A stretch of 64,000 bases of DNA from Brevibacterium permense (GTDB lineage: Bacteria > Actinomycetota > Actinomycetes > Actinomycetales > Brevibacteriaceae). A program made the translations under genes and the position numbers. The notes beneath the pieces were generated by a model, which made no database searches, had not been told where the DNA came from, and saw only the letters and a program-made list of their open reading frames with translations. Shown here in pieces: positions 24,914 through 34,647 of this stretch. The number at the start of each line of letters is the position of its first letter. The first letter of the stretch is position 1. The DNA lies in assembly GCF_013280495.1 (NCBI RefSeq), contig NZ_JABSSX010000002.1, forward strand, positions 372,001 to 436,000, written 5' to 3'.

Positions 24914-26329
24914 TCAGCCCTCCAGCGCGCTCAGCAGCTCGGGCCCGAGGATGGTCACGTCACCGGCTCCGACAGTGAGCACGAGATCTCCGGGCTTCAC
25001 GCGAGCGGCGACGAAGGGGACGGCCTCGGCGAAGGACTCCAGGAAGGTCACGTTCTCGTGCGGGACTCGGTCGGCGATGAGCGCGCCGGTGACTCCGGGC
25101 ACGGGATCTTCGCGTGCGGGGAAGACGTCGAGGACCACGACCTCATCGGCCAGGCCGAGGGCCTGTCCGAACTCCTCCCGGAATTCCATCGTCCGCGAGT
25201 ACAGGTGGGGCTGGAAGACGGCCCAGACCCGTCCCCCGTCGGTGACGACTCCGCGGGCTGCACTGAGCACCGCACGCACCTCGGTCGGGTGATGGGCGTA
25301 ATCGTCGATGACGCGCACGCCGGCGGCGATTCCGCGTTCCTCGAAACGGCGGCGGGTGCCTCCGTAGCCGGCGAGACCCGTGGCCGCACGTTCGACATCG
25401 GCGCCGAGGCTGTGCACCACGGCGATGGCGGCGGTGGCGTTGAGCGCGTTGTGCATTCCCGGCTGCCGCAGTTCGACTCGCAGCTCCTCGTCCCGCCCGG
25501 GCAGGTCGAGGACGAAGCTCGAGCCGATACCGGAGTCGAGGTCACGCAGCACGATATCGGCGTCCTCGGACGTGCCGTAGAGGACGACATCGGCACCCTG
25601 GCTGCGGGAGTGCAGGGCGACGTCGTGGGAGCCGGGATCGTCGGCGCAGGCGATGATCGTTCCGCCTCGGGTCTGGATGCCGTCGCAGAATTCGATGAAG
25701 GCTTCGCGCACCTTCTCCGGGGTTCCGTAGTGATCGAGATGGTCGGCTTCGACGTTCGTGAGGATGCCGATGGCCGGTTCGTAGAGGAGGAACGATCCGT
25801 CGGATTCGTCTGCTTCGGCGACGAAGACGTCTCCGGTGCCCAGATGGGCGTTCGTGCCCGTCGTCGACAGCACTCCCCCGATGACGAAGGACGGGTCCAC
25901 TCCGCAGGCCTGCAGCGCCACGGTGGTCATCGACGTGGTCGTGGTCTTCCCGTGGGTGCCCGCCACGGCCACGGCCCGCCGGTCGACCATGAGCGAGGCG
26001 AGTGCTCCGGAGCGGTGGAGGATGCGCAGTCCCCGGCGCTGTGCTTCGACGAGTTCGGGGTTGTCCTTCCGGATGGCCGACGAGATGACGAGGGTGTCGG
26101 CCTCGCCGAGGTTGTCGGCCGAATGTCCGATCGTGACCGTGGCGCCCAGGGTCCGGAGAACGTCGACGACGTTGGATTCCTTCGCGTCCGAACCAGACAC
26201 GGTCACTCCGTTCATGACCATGATCCGGGCGATGCCGGACATTCCCGATCCGCCGATGCCGATGAAGTGGACGGCTCCGAGGTCGCCGACGGGAACGATG
26301 TTCGCGGGGCTCGTGTTCGCAGAGGTCAT
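24914..26329 (-). CDS. murC: UDP-N-acetylmuramate--L-alanine ligase MurC
   Basis: Adds the first amino acid (L-Ala) of the stem peptide to UDP-MurNAc, using ATP. 471 residues from the ATG at 26329, which lies two bases after the murG stop; an open frame continues 150 codons upstream but reads antisense-like Arg repeats inside murG. N-terminal Rossmann domain: VHFIGIGGSGMSGIA. ATP loop: AGTHGKTTTTSM. Further motifs: EADESDGSFLLYEP and IDDYAHHPTEVRAVL. Length is normal. Confidence 0.97.
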   Translation of the reverse strand: MTSANTSPANIVPVGDLGAVHFIGIGGSGMSGIARIMVMNGVTVSGSDAKESNVVDVLRTLGATVTIGHSADNLGEADTLVISSAIRKDNPELVEAQRRGLRILHRSGALASLMVDRRAVAVAGTHGKTTTTSMTTVALQACGVDPSFVIGGVLSTTGTNAHLGTGDVFVAEADESDGSFLLYEPAIGILTNVEADHLDHYGTPEKVREAFIEFCDGIQTRGGTIIACADDPGSHDVALHSRSQGADVVLYGTSEDADIVLRDLDSGIGSSFVLDLPGRDEELRVELRQPGMHNALNATAAIAVVHSLGADVERAATGLAGYGGTRRRFEERGIAAGVRVIDDYAHHPTEVRAVLSAARGVVTDGGRVWAVFQPHLYSRTMEFREEFGQALGLADEVVVLDVFPAREDPVPGVTGALIADRVPHENVTFLESFAEAVPFVAARVKPGDLVLTVGAGDVTILGPELLSALEG

Positions 26330-26331
26330 GG

Positions 26332-27432
26332 TCAGCCTTCCAGCGCGCGGTTGACGATGCCGGCCATGCGGGCCGCGGCATCGGTGGGGTAGTTGAGATG
26401 CAGGGCCGCCTGGCTCATCTGCGTCAGACGGGACGCGTCGGCCAGCAGCGGCAGGATGGTGTCGACGACGGTCGAGGGTGAGAATTCGGCATTGTCGACC
26501 ATGAGCGAGGCACCGGCGGAGACGCTTCCGGAGGCGTTGAGGCGCTGTTCTCCGTTGCCGATGGCCAGGGGCACGTAGACCGCCGGGACTCCGGCGACCG
26601 TGGCTTCGGAGACCGTGGCGGCACCGGAGCGGGCGACGAGCAGATCGGCGACCGCATAGGCCCGATGCATTCCGTCGACGTAGTCCACGACGTGGTAGTC
26701 GGGCAGTTCGGCCGCCGCCTCCCGCAGGGCCTCTCCCTTCCCGGCTCCCGTGATGTGCAGGACTTGGATGCCGGCCTCCTGGCACGCGGTCGCGGTGTCC
26801 AGGAATGCTTCGTTGATCTTCTGCGCACCGGAGGATCCGCCGGTCACGACGAGGACCGGATGGTCGTCGCGCAGCCCGAGATCGGCACGGAAGCCGGCAC
26901 GCTGATCTTCGTCGCTGCGGTCGAGATCAGTGATCTCTGTGGGCATGGGCATGCCGACGAGGGTCGAATTGCGCAGCTCGGTGTCCGGGAAGGTGATCCC
27001 GACGCGCCCGGTGGTGGTCAGCCGAGCGCCGAGGCGGTTGGCCATTCCCGGCTTCGCATTGGCTTCGTGGACGATCAGTGGGATCTTCGCCTGTTTGGCG
27101 GCGAGGAAGGCCGGCGGGCAGACGTAGCCGCCGACGCCGACGACGGCGTCGATGCTGCGGGAGGCGATGATCTGCTTGACGGCGGAGATGTTGCCGCGGA
27201 AGCGTCCCGGGAATTTCAGCAGGGCGGGACTGATCGACCGCGGCATGGGCACCTTGTCGATGGTGAGCAGTTCGAACCCGGCGCGCGGTACGATTTCGGC
27301 TTCGAGTCCGTCGGGGGTGCCCAACGCCACGACGTCCCAGTCGGGGTGTTGCCGTCGCAGCTCACGGCCGATCGCCAGCATCGGCGAGATATGGCCGGTG
27401 GTGCCGCCACCGGCGAGGAGGATACTCGTCAT
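26332..27432 (-). CDS. murG: UDP-GlcNAc:lipid I GlcNAc-transferase MurG
   Basis: Peripheral membrane glycosyltransferase that converts lipid I to lipid II on the inner face of the membrane. 366 residues from the ATG at 27432, with AGGAAATGAG upstream; it overlaps the end of ftsW closely. Lipid-binding glycine loop: AGGGTTGHISPMLAIG. Second loop: VVGVGGYVCPPAFLAA. C-terminal nucleotide-sugar domain: VTGGSSGAQKINEAF and LLVARSGAATVSEATVAGVPAVYVPL. All family landmarks are intact. Confidence 0.97.
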   Translation of the reverse strand: MTSILLAGGGTTGHISPMLAIGRELRRQHPDWDVVALGTPDGLEAEIVPRAGFELLTIDKVPMPRSISPALLKFPGRFRGNISAVKQIIASRSIDAVVGVGGYVCPPAFLAAKQAKIPLIVHEANAKPGMANRLGARLTTTGRVGITFPDTELRNSTLVGMPMPTEITDLDRSDEDQRAGFRADLGLRDDHPVLVVTGGSSGAQKINEAFLDTATACQEAGIQVLHITGAGKGEALREAAAELPDYHVVDYVDGMHRAYAVADLLVARSGAATVSEATVAGVPAVYVPLAIGNGEQRLNASGSVSAGASLMVDNAEFSPSTVVDTILPLLADASRLTQMSQAALHLNYPTDAAARMAGIVNRALEG

Positions 27433-27433
27433 C

Positions 27434-29005
27434 TCATTTCCTTTTCTTGCGGGCAAGCACGGCGAGTGAGGATCGCAGTCGATCCTTGTTGGCGGCGATG
27501 GCCGCCTCGGCGCCCGGTTCGGTGCGAGCGAACGACAGCACCACTCCCACGGCGAGGAGAGAGGCGATGATCGAGGAGCCGCCGTAGGACACGAACGGCA
27601 GCGGCAGACCGATGACCGGCAGCAGTCCGGTGACGACGCCGATGTTGATTCCTGCCTGCCCGATGATGAGGGCGAAGAAGCCGGCGGTGGCGACCTGGAC
27701 CATGAGACTGTTCGAACGCATGACCACGCGGACCATGCCGAAGCCGAGGACGGCGAAGATGAGAATGACGACGAGGGTGCCGACGAGTCCCAGCTCCTCT
27801 CCGATGATGGCGAAGATGAAGTCGTTGTGGGCTTCGGGCAGCCAGGACCATTTCTCGCGGCTGGCGCCGAGACCGACCCCCAGCCATCCGCCGGAGGCCA
27901 GCGAGAACAGTCCGTGGTTGGACTGCCAGGCTTGGCCCATGGTGTCCGCGGCGCTCTGATCCGCGTGACCGGTGAGCATCGCCTGGATGCGGTCGAGACG
28001 GTTCTGGGAGCTGAGCACGAAGAAGGCGACCGCGGCGGTGAGCACGCTGCCGAGGAGGATGAAGTACTTCATCGGGAACCCGCCGACGAACAGGCAGACG
28101 ATCGCCATGGCAATGATGACGAGTCCGGTGCCGAGGTCGTTGCCGGCCACGACGAGTCCGGCGGCGCCGAGGACTCCGGGCACGACGGGGATCATGGCGT
28201 GGCCGAAGGTGGTCATCTTTCCGACCTTCTGGGCGAGGATGAAGCCGAGCCACAGGGCGAGTGCGACCTTGAGGAACTCCGAGGGCTGGATCTGGAATCC
28301 GCCGAACCCGATCCAGTTCGCATTGCCCTTCGTCTCCTTGCCGAGTCCCGGGATGAAGACCGCAGCCTGCAGGAAGAGTCCGCCGACGATGGCGAACCAT
28401 GCGATCCGCTTCCAGAACTGCAGCGGCATGCGGCTCGCGATGTACATGAGGACGAGACCGACCCCGGCGAACATCGCCTGCTTGTTGAAGTAGGCGAATG
28501 AGGAGCCCGCTCCCCCGTCGTAGGAGGTGATCGATGAGGCTGAGAGCACCATGACCAGGCCGAGTCCTGTGAGCAGGACGACGGAGGCGAGGATGAGGAA
28601 GTAGGTCGTCAGCGGGTGCGCGGAGAGGCTGGAGATGTCACCGCGCAGATGGGTCCATGCCTTCTTGAGCACCGAGGCGGTCTGGTTCTTCCCCGCTGCC
28701 TTCGCAGGCTTCTTCGAGGTGGCCTTCGCGGCCCCCGCCTTCGGTCTGGAGTCGCGTGCGGCAGATGTCGACCTGTCGGTTCCGGACGAGTGCCTGCCAG
28801 CGGTCTTCGCCGGCTTATTCGCGGCAGACGCTGTGCCTGCAGACTTCGCGTTTCGCGCCTTCGGGGCGGTCTTGACTCCCGTATGCTGCGGCCCACTCGT
28901 CGACCTTGAAGTCGTCGACGCCGTCGGAGCGGATGCGGAGACAGAGGTCTTCGCAAGCTTGCGGCGGCGGCGTTCATCCGCCTTCGCGGTGGTCTGCCGT
29001 CCCAT
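27434..29005 (-). CDS. ftsW: SEDS peptidoglycan glycosyltransferase FtsW
   Basis: Polytopic polymerase that makes septal glycan strands together with FtsI. 523 residues from the ATG at 29005. About 110 N-terminal residues form an unusual Lys/Ala/Ser/Thr-rich, positively charged cytoplasmic extension. The ten-helix SEDS core starts near LTTYFLILASVVLLTGLGLVMVLSAS and includes NWIGFGGFQIQPSEFLKVALALWL (catalytic region downstream of the conserved QPSE), the long periplasmic loop with EAHNDFIFAIIGEELG, and the final PFVSYGGSSIIASLLAVG. It starts directly after the murD stop (one base between). Confidence 0.96.
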   Translation of the reverse strand: MGRQTTAKADERRRRKLAKTSVSASAPTASTTSRSTSGPQHTGVKTAPKARNAKSAGTASAANKPAKTAGRHSSGTDRSTSAARDSRPKAGAAKATSKKPAKAAGKNQTASVLKKAWTHLRGDISSLSAHPLTTYFLILASVVLLTGLGLVMVLSASSITSYDGGAGSSFAYFNKQAMFAGVGLVLMYIASRMPLQFWKRIAWFAIVGGLFLQAAVFIPGLGKETKGNANWIGFGGFQIQPSEFLKVALALWLGFILAQKVGKMTTFGHAMIPVVPGVLGAAGLVVAGNDLGTGLVIIAMAIVCLFVGGFPMKYFILLGSVLTAAVAFFVLSSQNRLDRIQAMLTGHADQSAADTMGQAWQSNHGLFSLASGGWLGVGLGASREKWSWLPEAHNDFIFAIIGEELGLVGTLVVILIFAVLGFGMVRVVMRSNSLMVQVATAGFFALIIGQAGINIGVVTGLLPVIGLPLPFVSYGGSSIIASLLAVGVVLSFARTEPGAEAAIAANKDRLRSSLAVLARKKRK

Positions 29006-29006
29006 C

Positions 29007-30527
29007 TCAGCGCTCCAGGTGCGAGTTGACGGCCTCGGCGAAGAGTTCGCCGCGAGTGTTGTAGTTGAGGAACTGATCCATGCTCGCGGCCGCCGGTGCC
29101 AGGAGAACGGTGTCTCCGGCTTCGGCCAATCGTGCGGCCGCGTCGACGGCGGCCGCCGCGACGGCCTCGCCGCGGCGCTTCGGGACTCCGGAGTCCACGG
29201 CCAGGGCCGGTTCGATCCGGACGACTTCGAGGTCGGGGATGGTCGCGGCGATCGCCTCTCGGTAGGCCGAATCGTCCGAGCCGATGAGCACGAGTGCCTT
29301 GAGCCGTTCGCGGTGGTCGGCGAACAGCGAGGTGAAGTCGGCGCCCTTGGGCAGTCCGCCGGCGATCCAGATGATCGAGTCGAAGGCGGCCAGCGAGGCA
29401 TTCGCTGCGTGGGTGTTCGTCGCTTTGGAATCGTCGACCCAGCGGATGCCGTCCGCTTCGGCGACGGTGACCATGCGGTGGGCTCCGAGCGAATGGTTCT
29501 GCAGTCCTGCGGCGATCGCCTGACCGGGCACGTCGATGGCGCGGGCCAGACAGGCTGCGGCAAGAGCGTTGGCGACCTGGTGGGGGGCCGGCCGCGAACC
29601 CGCAACGCCGGTGGCCGTCGCCACATCGTCGAGGGAGGCGAGTTCGGCGGCCGATGAGTAGCGCTGCGGAATGAAGGCTCGGTCGACCAGCAGGTCCTCG
29701 ACGACACCGAGCTCGCCGGGGCGAGGCACACCGGTGGTGAAGCCGATGGCCTTGGCCCCTTCGATGACGTCGGCGTCCTCGACCATGTGCAGAGTCACCT
29801 CGTCGGCGCAGTTGTACACGCAGGCGAGCTTCGCATTGTGGAAGATCTTCGCTTTGTCTGCCGCGTAGGCTTCGGCGCTGCCGTGCCAATCGAGGTGATC
29901 GGGAGCGATGTTGAGCACGGCTGCGGCGTCGGCGCTCATCGACTCCTGCCAGTGCAGCTGGAAGCTCGAGAGTTCGATCGCGAGGACCTCGAGCCCGGGT
30001 TCGAGCACGGCTTCGAGCAACGGGGTGCCGATATTGCCGCAGGCCTTGGCTTTGAGCCCGGCGGCCAGCAGCATCGATTCGAGCATCGTCGTGGTCGTCG
30101 TCTTGCCGTTGGTGCCGGTGATGGCGAGCCATTTGGCGTCGTTGGTGCCGCGGATCCGCCACGCCAGCTCGACTTCGCCGATGACCGGGATGCCGGCCTT
30201 CGCTGCGGCCGCGAGCACGGGCTGGTCCGGACGCCATCCGGGTGAGGTGACGACGAGGTCGAGTTCGCCCTCGGGCAGAGCTTCGACGTGTTCGGGTCCC
30301 CGTCGGATATCGACGTCGAAGACCTCGAGGATCTGCGCCTTCTCGCTCACATCTGCGGTGGCGTCACCGTCGATGACGATGACATCGGCTCCGCGTTCGC
30401 CGAGGTGGACGGCAGCGGGGAATCCCGTCACCCCGAGACCGGTGACGAGGATGCGCAGTCCTGCCAGGGATGAACTCGGTCCGTGCAGTGCGGCCGGGAT
30501 CTCCTTGGTGGTCGGTTCATCAGCCAA
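29007..30527 (-). CDS. murD: UDP-N-acetylmuramoylalanine--D-glutamate ligase MurD
   Basis: Adds D-Glu to UDP-MurNAc-L-Ala. 506 residues, slightly long for MurD (about 440-500) because of an N-terminal extension before the nucleotide-binding start [26 protein letters not shown] loop: [14 protein letters not shown]. Others: [53 protein letters not shown] and [13 protein letters not shown]. The start overlaps the end of mraY by 8 bases. Confidence 0.96.
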   Translation of the reverse strand: MADEPTTKEIPAALHGPSSSLAGLRILVTGLGVTGFPAAVHLGERGADVIVIDGDATADVSEKAQILEVFDVDIRRGPEHVEALPEGELDLVVTSPGWRPDQPVLAAAAKAGIPVIGEVELAWRIRGTNDAKWLAITGTNGKTTTTTMLESMLLAAGLKAKACGNIGTPLLEAVLEPGLEVLAIELSSFQLHWQESMSADAAAVLNIAPDHLDWHGSAEAYAADKAKIFHNAKLACVYNCADEVTLHMVEDADVIEGAKAIGFTTGVPRPGELGVVEDLLVDRAFIPQRYSSAAELASLDDVATATGVAGSRPAPHQVANALAAACLARAIDVPGQAIAAGLQNHSLGAHRMVTVAEADGIRWVDDSKATNTHAANASLAAFDSIIWIAGGLPKGADFTSLFADHRERLKALVLIGSDDSAYREAIAATIPDLEVVRIEPALAVDSGVPKRRGEAVAAAAVDAAARLAEAGDTVLLAPAAASMDQFLNYNTRGELFAEAVNSHLER

Positions 30528-31608
30528 TGCGCGCCACCCAATCGGCGTAGAACAGGCAGATTCCGGCGATGACGAAGAGGGCCGCGATGATCCAGAACCT
30601 CACCACGATCGTCACTTCGGCCCAGCCCTTGAGTTCGAAGTGGTGCTGCAGCGGCGCCATGCGGAACACGCGTTTGCCGGTGGTCTTGAAGGAAGCGACC
30701 TGGATGATCACCGACAGGGTGATGATGACGAAGAGTCCGCCGAGGACGATGAGCAGCAGCTCGGTGCGCGACATGATCGCCAGTCCGGCGAAGGCTCCGC
30801 CGATGGCCAGCGAACCTGTGTCGCCCATGAAGATCTTCGCCGGCGAGGTGTTGAACCACAGGAAGCCGAAGCAGGCCGCGGCCATGGCGCCGGCGACCAT
30901 GGCGAGGTCGCGGGGGTCGCGCATGTAGTAGCAGGCATTCGTGGCCTCGGACATGAGGTTGCAGTTCTGGGTCGACTGCCAGATGCCGATGACGACATAC
31001 GCGGCGAAGACGACCACCGAGGCGCCGGCGGCGAGACCGTCGAGGCCGTCGGTGAGGTTCACCGCGTTCGAGACGGCGGTGACGATGAGGTTCGCCCAGA
31101 TGACGAACAGGATGAGGCCGAGGATCGCCGAGCCGAATGCGAGATCGAGGTTCGTGTCGCGGATGAACGACACCTTCGTCGACGCCGGGGTCTCGCCGAA
31201 GGAGTTCGGGAACTGCAGCGCGAGCACGGCGAACGAGATTCCGACGAAGGCCTGGCCGATGAGCTTCGGCATCGGGCGCAGCCCCAGTGACCGCTGCTTC
31301 TTGATCTTGATGAAGTCGTCGAGGAATCCGACGACCGCCAGTCCCGCAGCCAGCCACAGCACGAGCAGGCCGGACGCCGTGGGCACGGAACCGGTGAACA
31401 GGTGTCCGAGCAGGTAGGCGAGCACAGCGGCGCCGATGATGACGACTCCGCCCATGGTCGGGGTTCCGCGCTTCGTCGCGTGCGAGGTCGGACCGTCGTC
31501 ACGGACGAACTGGCCGTACCCCTTCTTGACGAGCACCCGAATGAACAGCGGAGTCCCGACGAGGGCGAAGATGAGAGCCAGGCAGGCTGCGAGCAGTACG
31601 GCAATCAT
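30520..31608 (-). CDS. mraY: Phospho-N-acetylmuramoyl-pentapeptide transferase MraY
   Basis: Integral membrane transferase that links the MurNAc-pentapeptide to undecaprenyl phosphate, giving lipid I. 362 residues with about ten membrane segments. Motifs: the start [20 protein letters not shown], the catalytic [54 protein letters not shown] and [13 protein letters not shown]. The ATG overlaps the murF stop (ATGA). Confidence 0.97.
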   Translation of the reverse strand: MIAVLLAACLALIFALVGTPLFIRVLVKKGYGQFVRDDGPTSHATKRGTPTMGGVVIIGAAVLAYLLGHLFTGSVPTASGLLVLWLAAGLAVVGFLDDFIKIKKQRSLGLRPMPKLIGQAFVGISFAVLALQFPNSFGETPASTKVSFIRDTNLDLAFGSAILGLILFVIWANLIVTAVSNAVNLTDGLDGLAAGASVVVFAAYVVIGIWQSTQNCNLMSEATNACYYMRDPRDLAMVAGAMAAACFGFLWFNTSPAKIFMGDTGSLAIGGAFAGLAIMSRTELLLIVLGGLFVIITLSVIIQVASFKTTGKRVFRMAPLQHHFELKGWAEVTIVVRFWIIAALFVIAGICLFYADWVARIG

Positions 31609-33071
31609 TGGGCCCCCGATACTCCGGCGATTTCGTCTCCCAGGTAGCGCAGACCGGCATCGCGGGAGGATTTGAAGAGAACGATGTCGCCGGGAGCGAG
31701 TTCGGCGTTGAGGAGATCCTTCGCCTCAGCCGCGGTGGCGACCCAGGCCGCCTCGTTGCCCCAGGAGCCTTCGAGGTTCGCAGCGTTGAAGATCGGCTTC
31801 GCGCCTTCGCCCACGACGATGGTGCGAGTGATGTTGAGGCGCACGACGAGTTCGCCGATCTCCGAGTGCGCGGACACCGAATCGGACCCGAGTTCGAGCA
31901 TCTCGCCGAGCACGGCGAAGGTGCGACGCGGGCTGGTCTCCTCATCACCGCGGCCCATCGAGGCCAGGGTCTTCAGCGAGGCCCGCATGGATTCGGGATT
32001 CGCATTGTAGGCGTCGTTGAGCACTGTCACACCCGACGGCGAATCGATGAGCTCCATGCGCCAGCGGCTGGCCGCCGAGGAGGTCGACAGGGTGGTGACG
32101 ATCGACCTGGCCGCGACGCCGCAGGCGTGGGCGATGGCGGCTGCCGCCAGAGCGTTGCCGACGTGGTGTTCGCCGATGAGCGCCAGGCGCACATCGCGGG
32201 GCTCCTCACCGGGCAGGGTGAGGGTGAATGTCGGATGACCGGAGGAATCCGTGGACACCGAGGTGCCGCGCACGACCAGGTCGTCGGCGCCGACCCATTC
32301 GGGCAGGGACTCACGCTGTGAGAACCACAAGGTGGTCACGTCCGAAGCGAGCACCTCGCGCATCGCCGACACGCGGGTGTCGTCGGCGTTGAGCACGGCA
32401 GTGGATCCGGCCGTCAGGGACTCGACGAGTTCGGCCTTCGCCCGCGCGGTGTTCTCGATCGAACCGAAGACTCCGGAGTGGGCGGTGCCCACGGCCAGCT
32501 CGACGGCGATATCGGGGCGGATGAGGCTGGTCAGATAGGCGAGGTTGCCGATCGACCGAGCCCCCATCTCGAGGACGAGGAAACGGGTGGATTCGACCGC
32601 CCGCAGAGCCGTCAGCGGGACTCCGACCTCGTTGTTGTAGGAGTTCGGCGGCCACACGGTCTCGGCTACACCTGCGAGCAGGTCCGCGGCGAGGTCCTTC
32701 ACCGTGGTCTTGCCGACGGATCCGGTGATCGCGATGACGGTGAGCTCACCATCTGTGCGCAGGCCTTCGATGCTGTGCTTGGCCAGCTGGCCGAGCGCTT
32801 CGGTGGCATCGGCGACGACGACGACCGGCAGCGGTTCGTCGTCGATGGTGGGGACGGATTCGCCGATGATCAGGGCCGCTCCCGCCTCAACGGCGGCGGC
32901 GGCGAATTCGATGCCGTCAAAGCTCTCGCCTCGGCGGGCGACGTAGATATCGCCGGGTCCGACTTCTCTCGAGTCGGTCACCACACCGGCGGTCAATGGG
33001 GTCTCGGGGTCGATGCCGTACAACTCGCCGCTCAGGGCGGTTGCGATTTCGGCTGCAGTCAGTCGCTTCAT
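31605..33071 (-). CDS. murF: UDP-MurNAc-tripeptide--D-Ala-D-Ala ligase MurF
   Basis: Adds the D-Ala-D-Ala dipeptide to complete the pentapeptide precursor. 488 residues from the ATG at 33071, one base after the murE stop (TGATATG). N-terminal substrate domain: [30 protein letters not shown] loop: [20 protein letters not shown], with GSVGKT in place of the GTNGKT seen in MurE and MurD, as usual for MurF. Then [23 protein letters not shown] and [20 protein letters not shown]. Length is normal. Confidence 0.97.
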   Translation of the reverse strand: MKRLTAAEIATALSGELYGIDPETPLTAGVVTDSREVGPGDIYVARRGESFDGIEFAAAAVEAGAALIIGESVPTIDDEPLPVVVVADATEALGQLAKHSIEGLRTDGELTVIAITGSVGKTTVKDLAADLLAGVAETVWPPNSYNNEVGVPLTALRAVESTRFLVLEMGARSIGNLAYLTSLIRPDIAVELAVGTAHSGVFGSIENTARAKAELVESLTAGSTAVLNADDTRVSAMREVLASDVTTLWFSQRESLPEWVGADDLVVRGTSVSTDSSGHPTFTLTLPGEEPRDVRLALIGEHHVGNALAAAAIAHACGVAARSIVTTLSTSSAASRWRMELIDSPSGVTVLNDAYNANPESMRASLKTLASMGRGDEETSPRRTFAVLGEMLELGSDSVSAHSEIGELVVRLNITRTIVVGEGAKPIFNAANLEGSWGNEAAWVATAAEAKDLLNAELAPGDIVLFKSSRDAGLRYLGDEIAGVSGAQ

Positions 33072-33072
33072 A

Positions 33073-34647
33073 TCATCTGTGAACTTTACCTGGTTGTGCG
33101 CCGCCCAGTCGCATGGACAGCGCTGAGCGTGTCCTGGCCCGGTCGTCGAAATCGATGACCGTGGTGCCCACGGTCTGGCCTGTCTCATGTCCCTTGCCCG
33201 CGATGAGCACGGTCGCCGAGGCGTCTGCTTCGGCAATCGCCTCGTCGATGGCGGCACCGCGGTCGGGGACCTCGATGATCTTTTTCACACGAGCTCGTCC
33301 CGAATCCACCTCGGCGTCGATTCCCTGCCTGATTGCAGCGCGGATCGTGTCGGGATCCTCGGTGCGCGGGTTATCGTCGGTGAGAACGATCACATCGGCT
33401 TCACGTGCCGCCGCCTGACCCATGCCGAAGCGCTTGCCGCGATCGCGGTCGCCTCCGGCGCCGAAGACGATGATGAGCTCTTCGGAGTCGGCGTGGAGCG
33501 TTGACAGCGCCTTCGCGATCGCGTCGGGAGTGTGCGAATAGTCGACGATGGCGCGCGGCAGGATATCCGGGTGGGATTCGCTCAGCGCCCGCGGACCGGA
33601 GACGTCGATGATCTCCATTCGTCCGGGCACCGTGGCCACGAAGCTGCGACCGATCGCATCGATCTCTTCGGCGCTGACGCCGGCCTCGATGAGCATCGAG
33701 GCTGCCAGGGCCGTATTCGTGACGTTGAAATCGCCGGGCAGCGGTGAGCGGAGCCGGACGCTCTCCCCGTCGTCGAGGTGGAGCACGAAGTCCGAAACGC
33801 CTGGGGTGTGTTCGATGCGCCACTGGCTGCGGTCGTCGCGTCCCAGAGTGCGCACGGGCACCTGTGCGGCCTCCGTCATCCGCTCGCCCCATTCGTCTTC
33901 GACGACGATGACGGCCCTATCGGAGAATGTGCGGGTGAACAGCTGGGCCTTGGCCTCGAAGTACTCCTCCATCGTGTTGTGGAAGTCGAGGTGGTCCTGG
34001 GAGAGGTTCGTGAACCCTGCGACGCTGAAGTGAGCCCCGTCCACGCGGTGCTGGATGAGCGCGTGGGAGGAGACCTCCATCGCACAGGTGTCGACCTCGG
34101 CCGCGCGCATCTTCTTGAACAGGGCATGCAGTTCGGGGGCCTCCGGAGTGGTGCGCACGCTGGGCACGGTGTCACCGGCGATGAGAATGGCGACCGTGCC
34201 GATGACGGCGGTGCGATGGCCCAATGCCGCGAGCATCCCGTCGGCCAGGTAGGTCGTCGTCGTCTTCCCGTTCGTTCCCGTGACTCCGATGAGCTCCGGC
34301 ACCGAGGTGGTCCCGTAGACGGCGGCGGAGACGAACCCGAGCACGGCGCGGGGCGCTTCGACGATGAGAGCGGTGACACCGGCGAGCAGGTCCCGGTCCG
34401 CCTCGTCCGTGCTCAGCTCTTCGGTGATGAGCTGCCAGCCGGCGTCGTCGGTGAGGATGGCGTCGACCCCGGATCGGATCAGCTCGGGGGCGAACTTCGC
34501 ACCGTGGACGTTCGCACCCGGCAGGGCGGCGTAGAGCTGACCCGGTGAGACCGCGCGCGAGTCGTGGAAGACCCCGGTGACCTCCGTCTCGGGGTCACCG
34601 TGGAGGGTGCCGGGTGCGATCGGCAGCAGCTGTGAAAAGCGCATCAT
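33073..34647 (-). CDS. murE: UDP-MurNAc-dipeptide--meso-diaminopimelate ligase MurE
   Basis: Adds the third stem-peptide residue. About 524 residues. Three ATG codons (34653, 34647, 34644) are in frame; I use 34647 because GAG/GGA elements fit it best. ATP loop: [19 protein letters not shown]; carbamylated-Lys region: SQDHLDFHNTMEEYFEAKAQLF. The amino-acid selecting motif is DNPR (about residue 424, in TDDNPRTEDPD), the signature of mDAP-adding enzymes rather than the lysine type. This supports mDAP-based (A1gamma) peptidoglycan. The start overlaps the ftsI stop. Confidence 0.96.
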   Translation of the reverse strand: MMRFSQLLPIAPGTLHGDPETEVTGVFHDSRAVSPGQLYAALPGANVHGAKFAPELIRSGVDAILTDDAGWQLITEELSTDEADRDLLAGVTALIVEAPRAVLGFVSAAVYGTTSVPELIGVTGTNGKTTTTYLADGMLAALGHRTAVIGTVAILIAGDTVPSVRTTPEAPELHALFKKMRAAEVDTCAMEVSSHALIQHRVDGAHFSVAGFTNLSQDHLDFHNTMEEYFEAKAQLFTRTFSDRAVIVVEDEWGERMTEAAQVPVRTLGRDDRSQWRIEHTPGVSDFVLHLDDGESVRLRSPLPGDFNVTNTALAASMLIEAGVSAEEIDAIGRSFVATVPGRMEIIDVSGPRALSESHPDILPRAIVDYSHTPDAIAKALSTLHADSEELIIVFGAGGDRDRGKRFGMGQAAAREADVIVLTDDNPRTEDPDTIRAAIRQGIDAEVDSGRARVKKIIEVPDRGAAIDEAIAEADASATVLIAGKGHETGQTVGTTVIDFDDRARTRSALSMRLGGAQPGKVHR

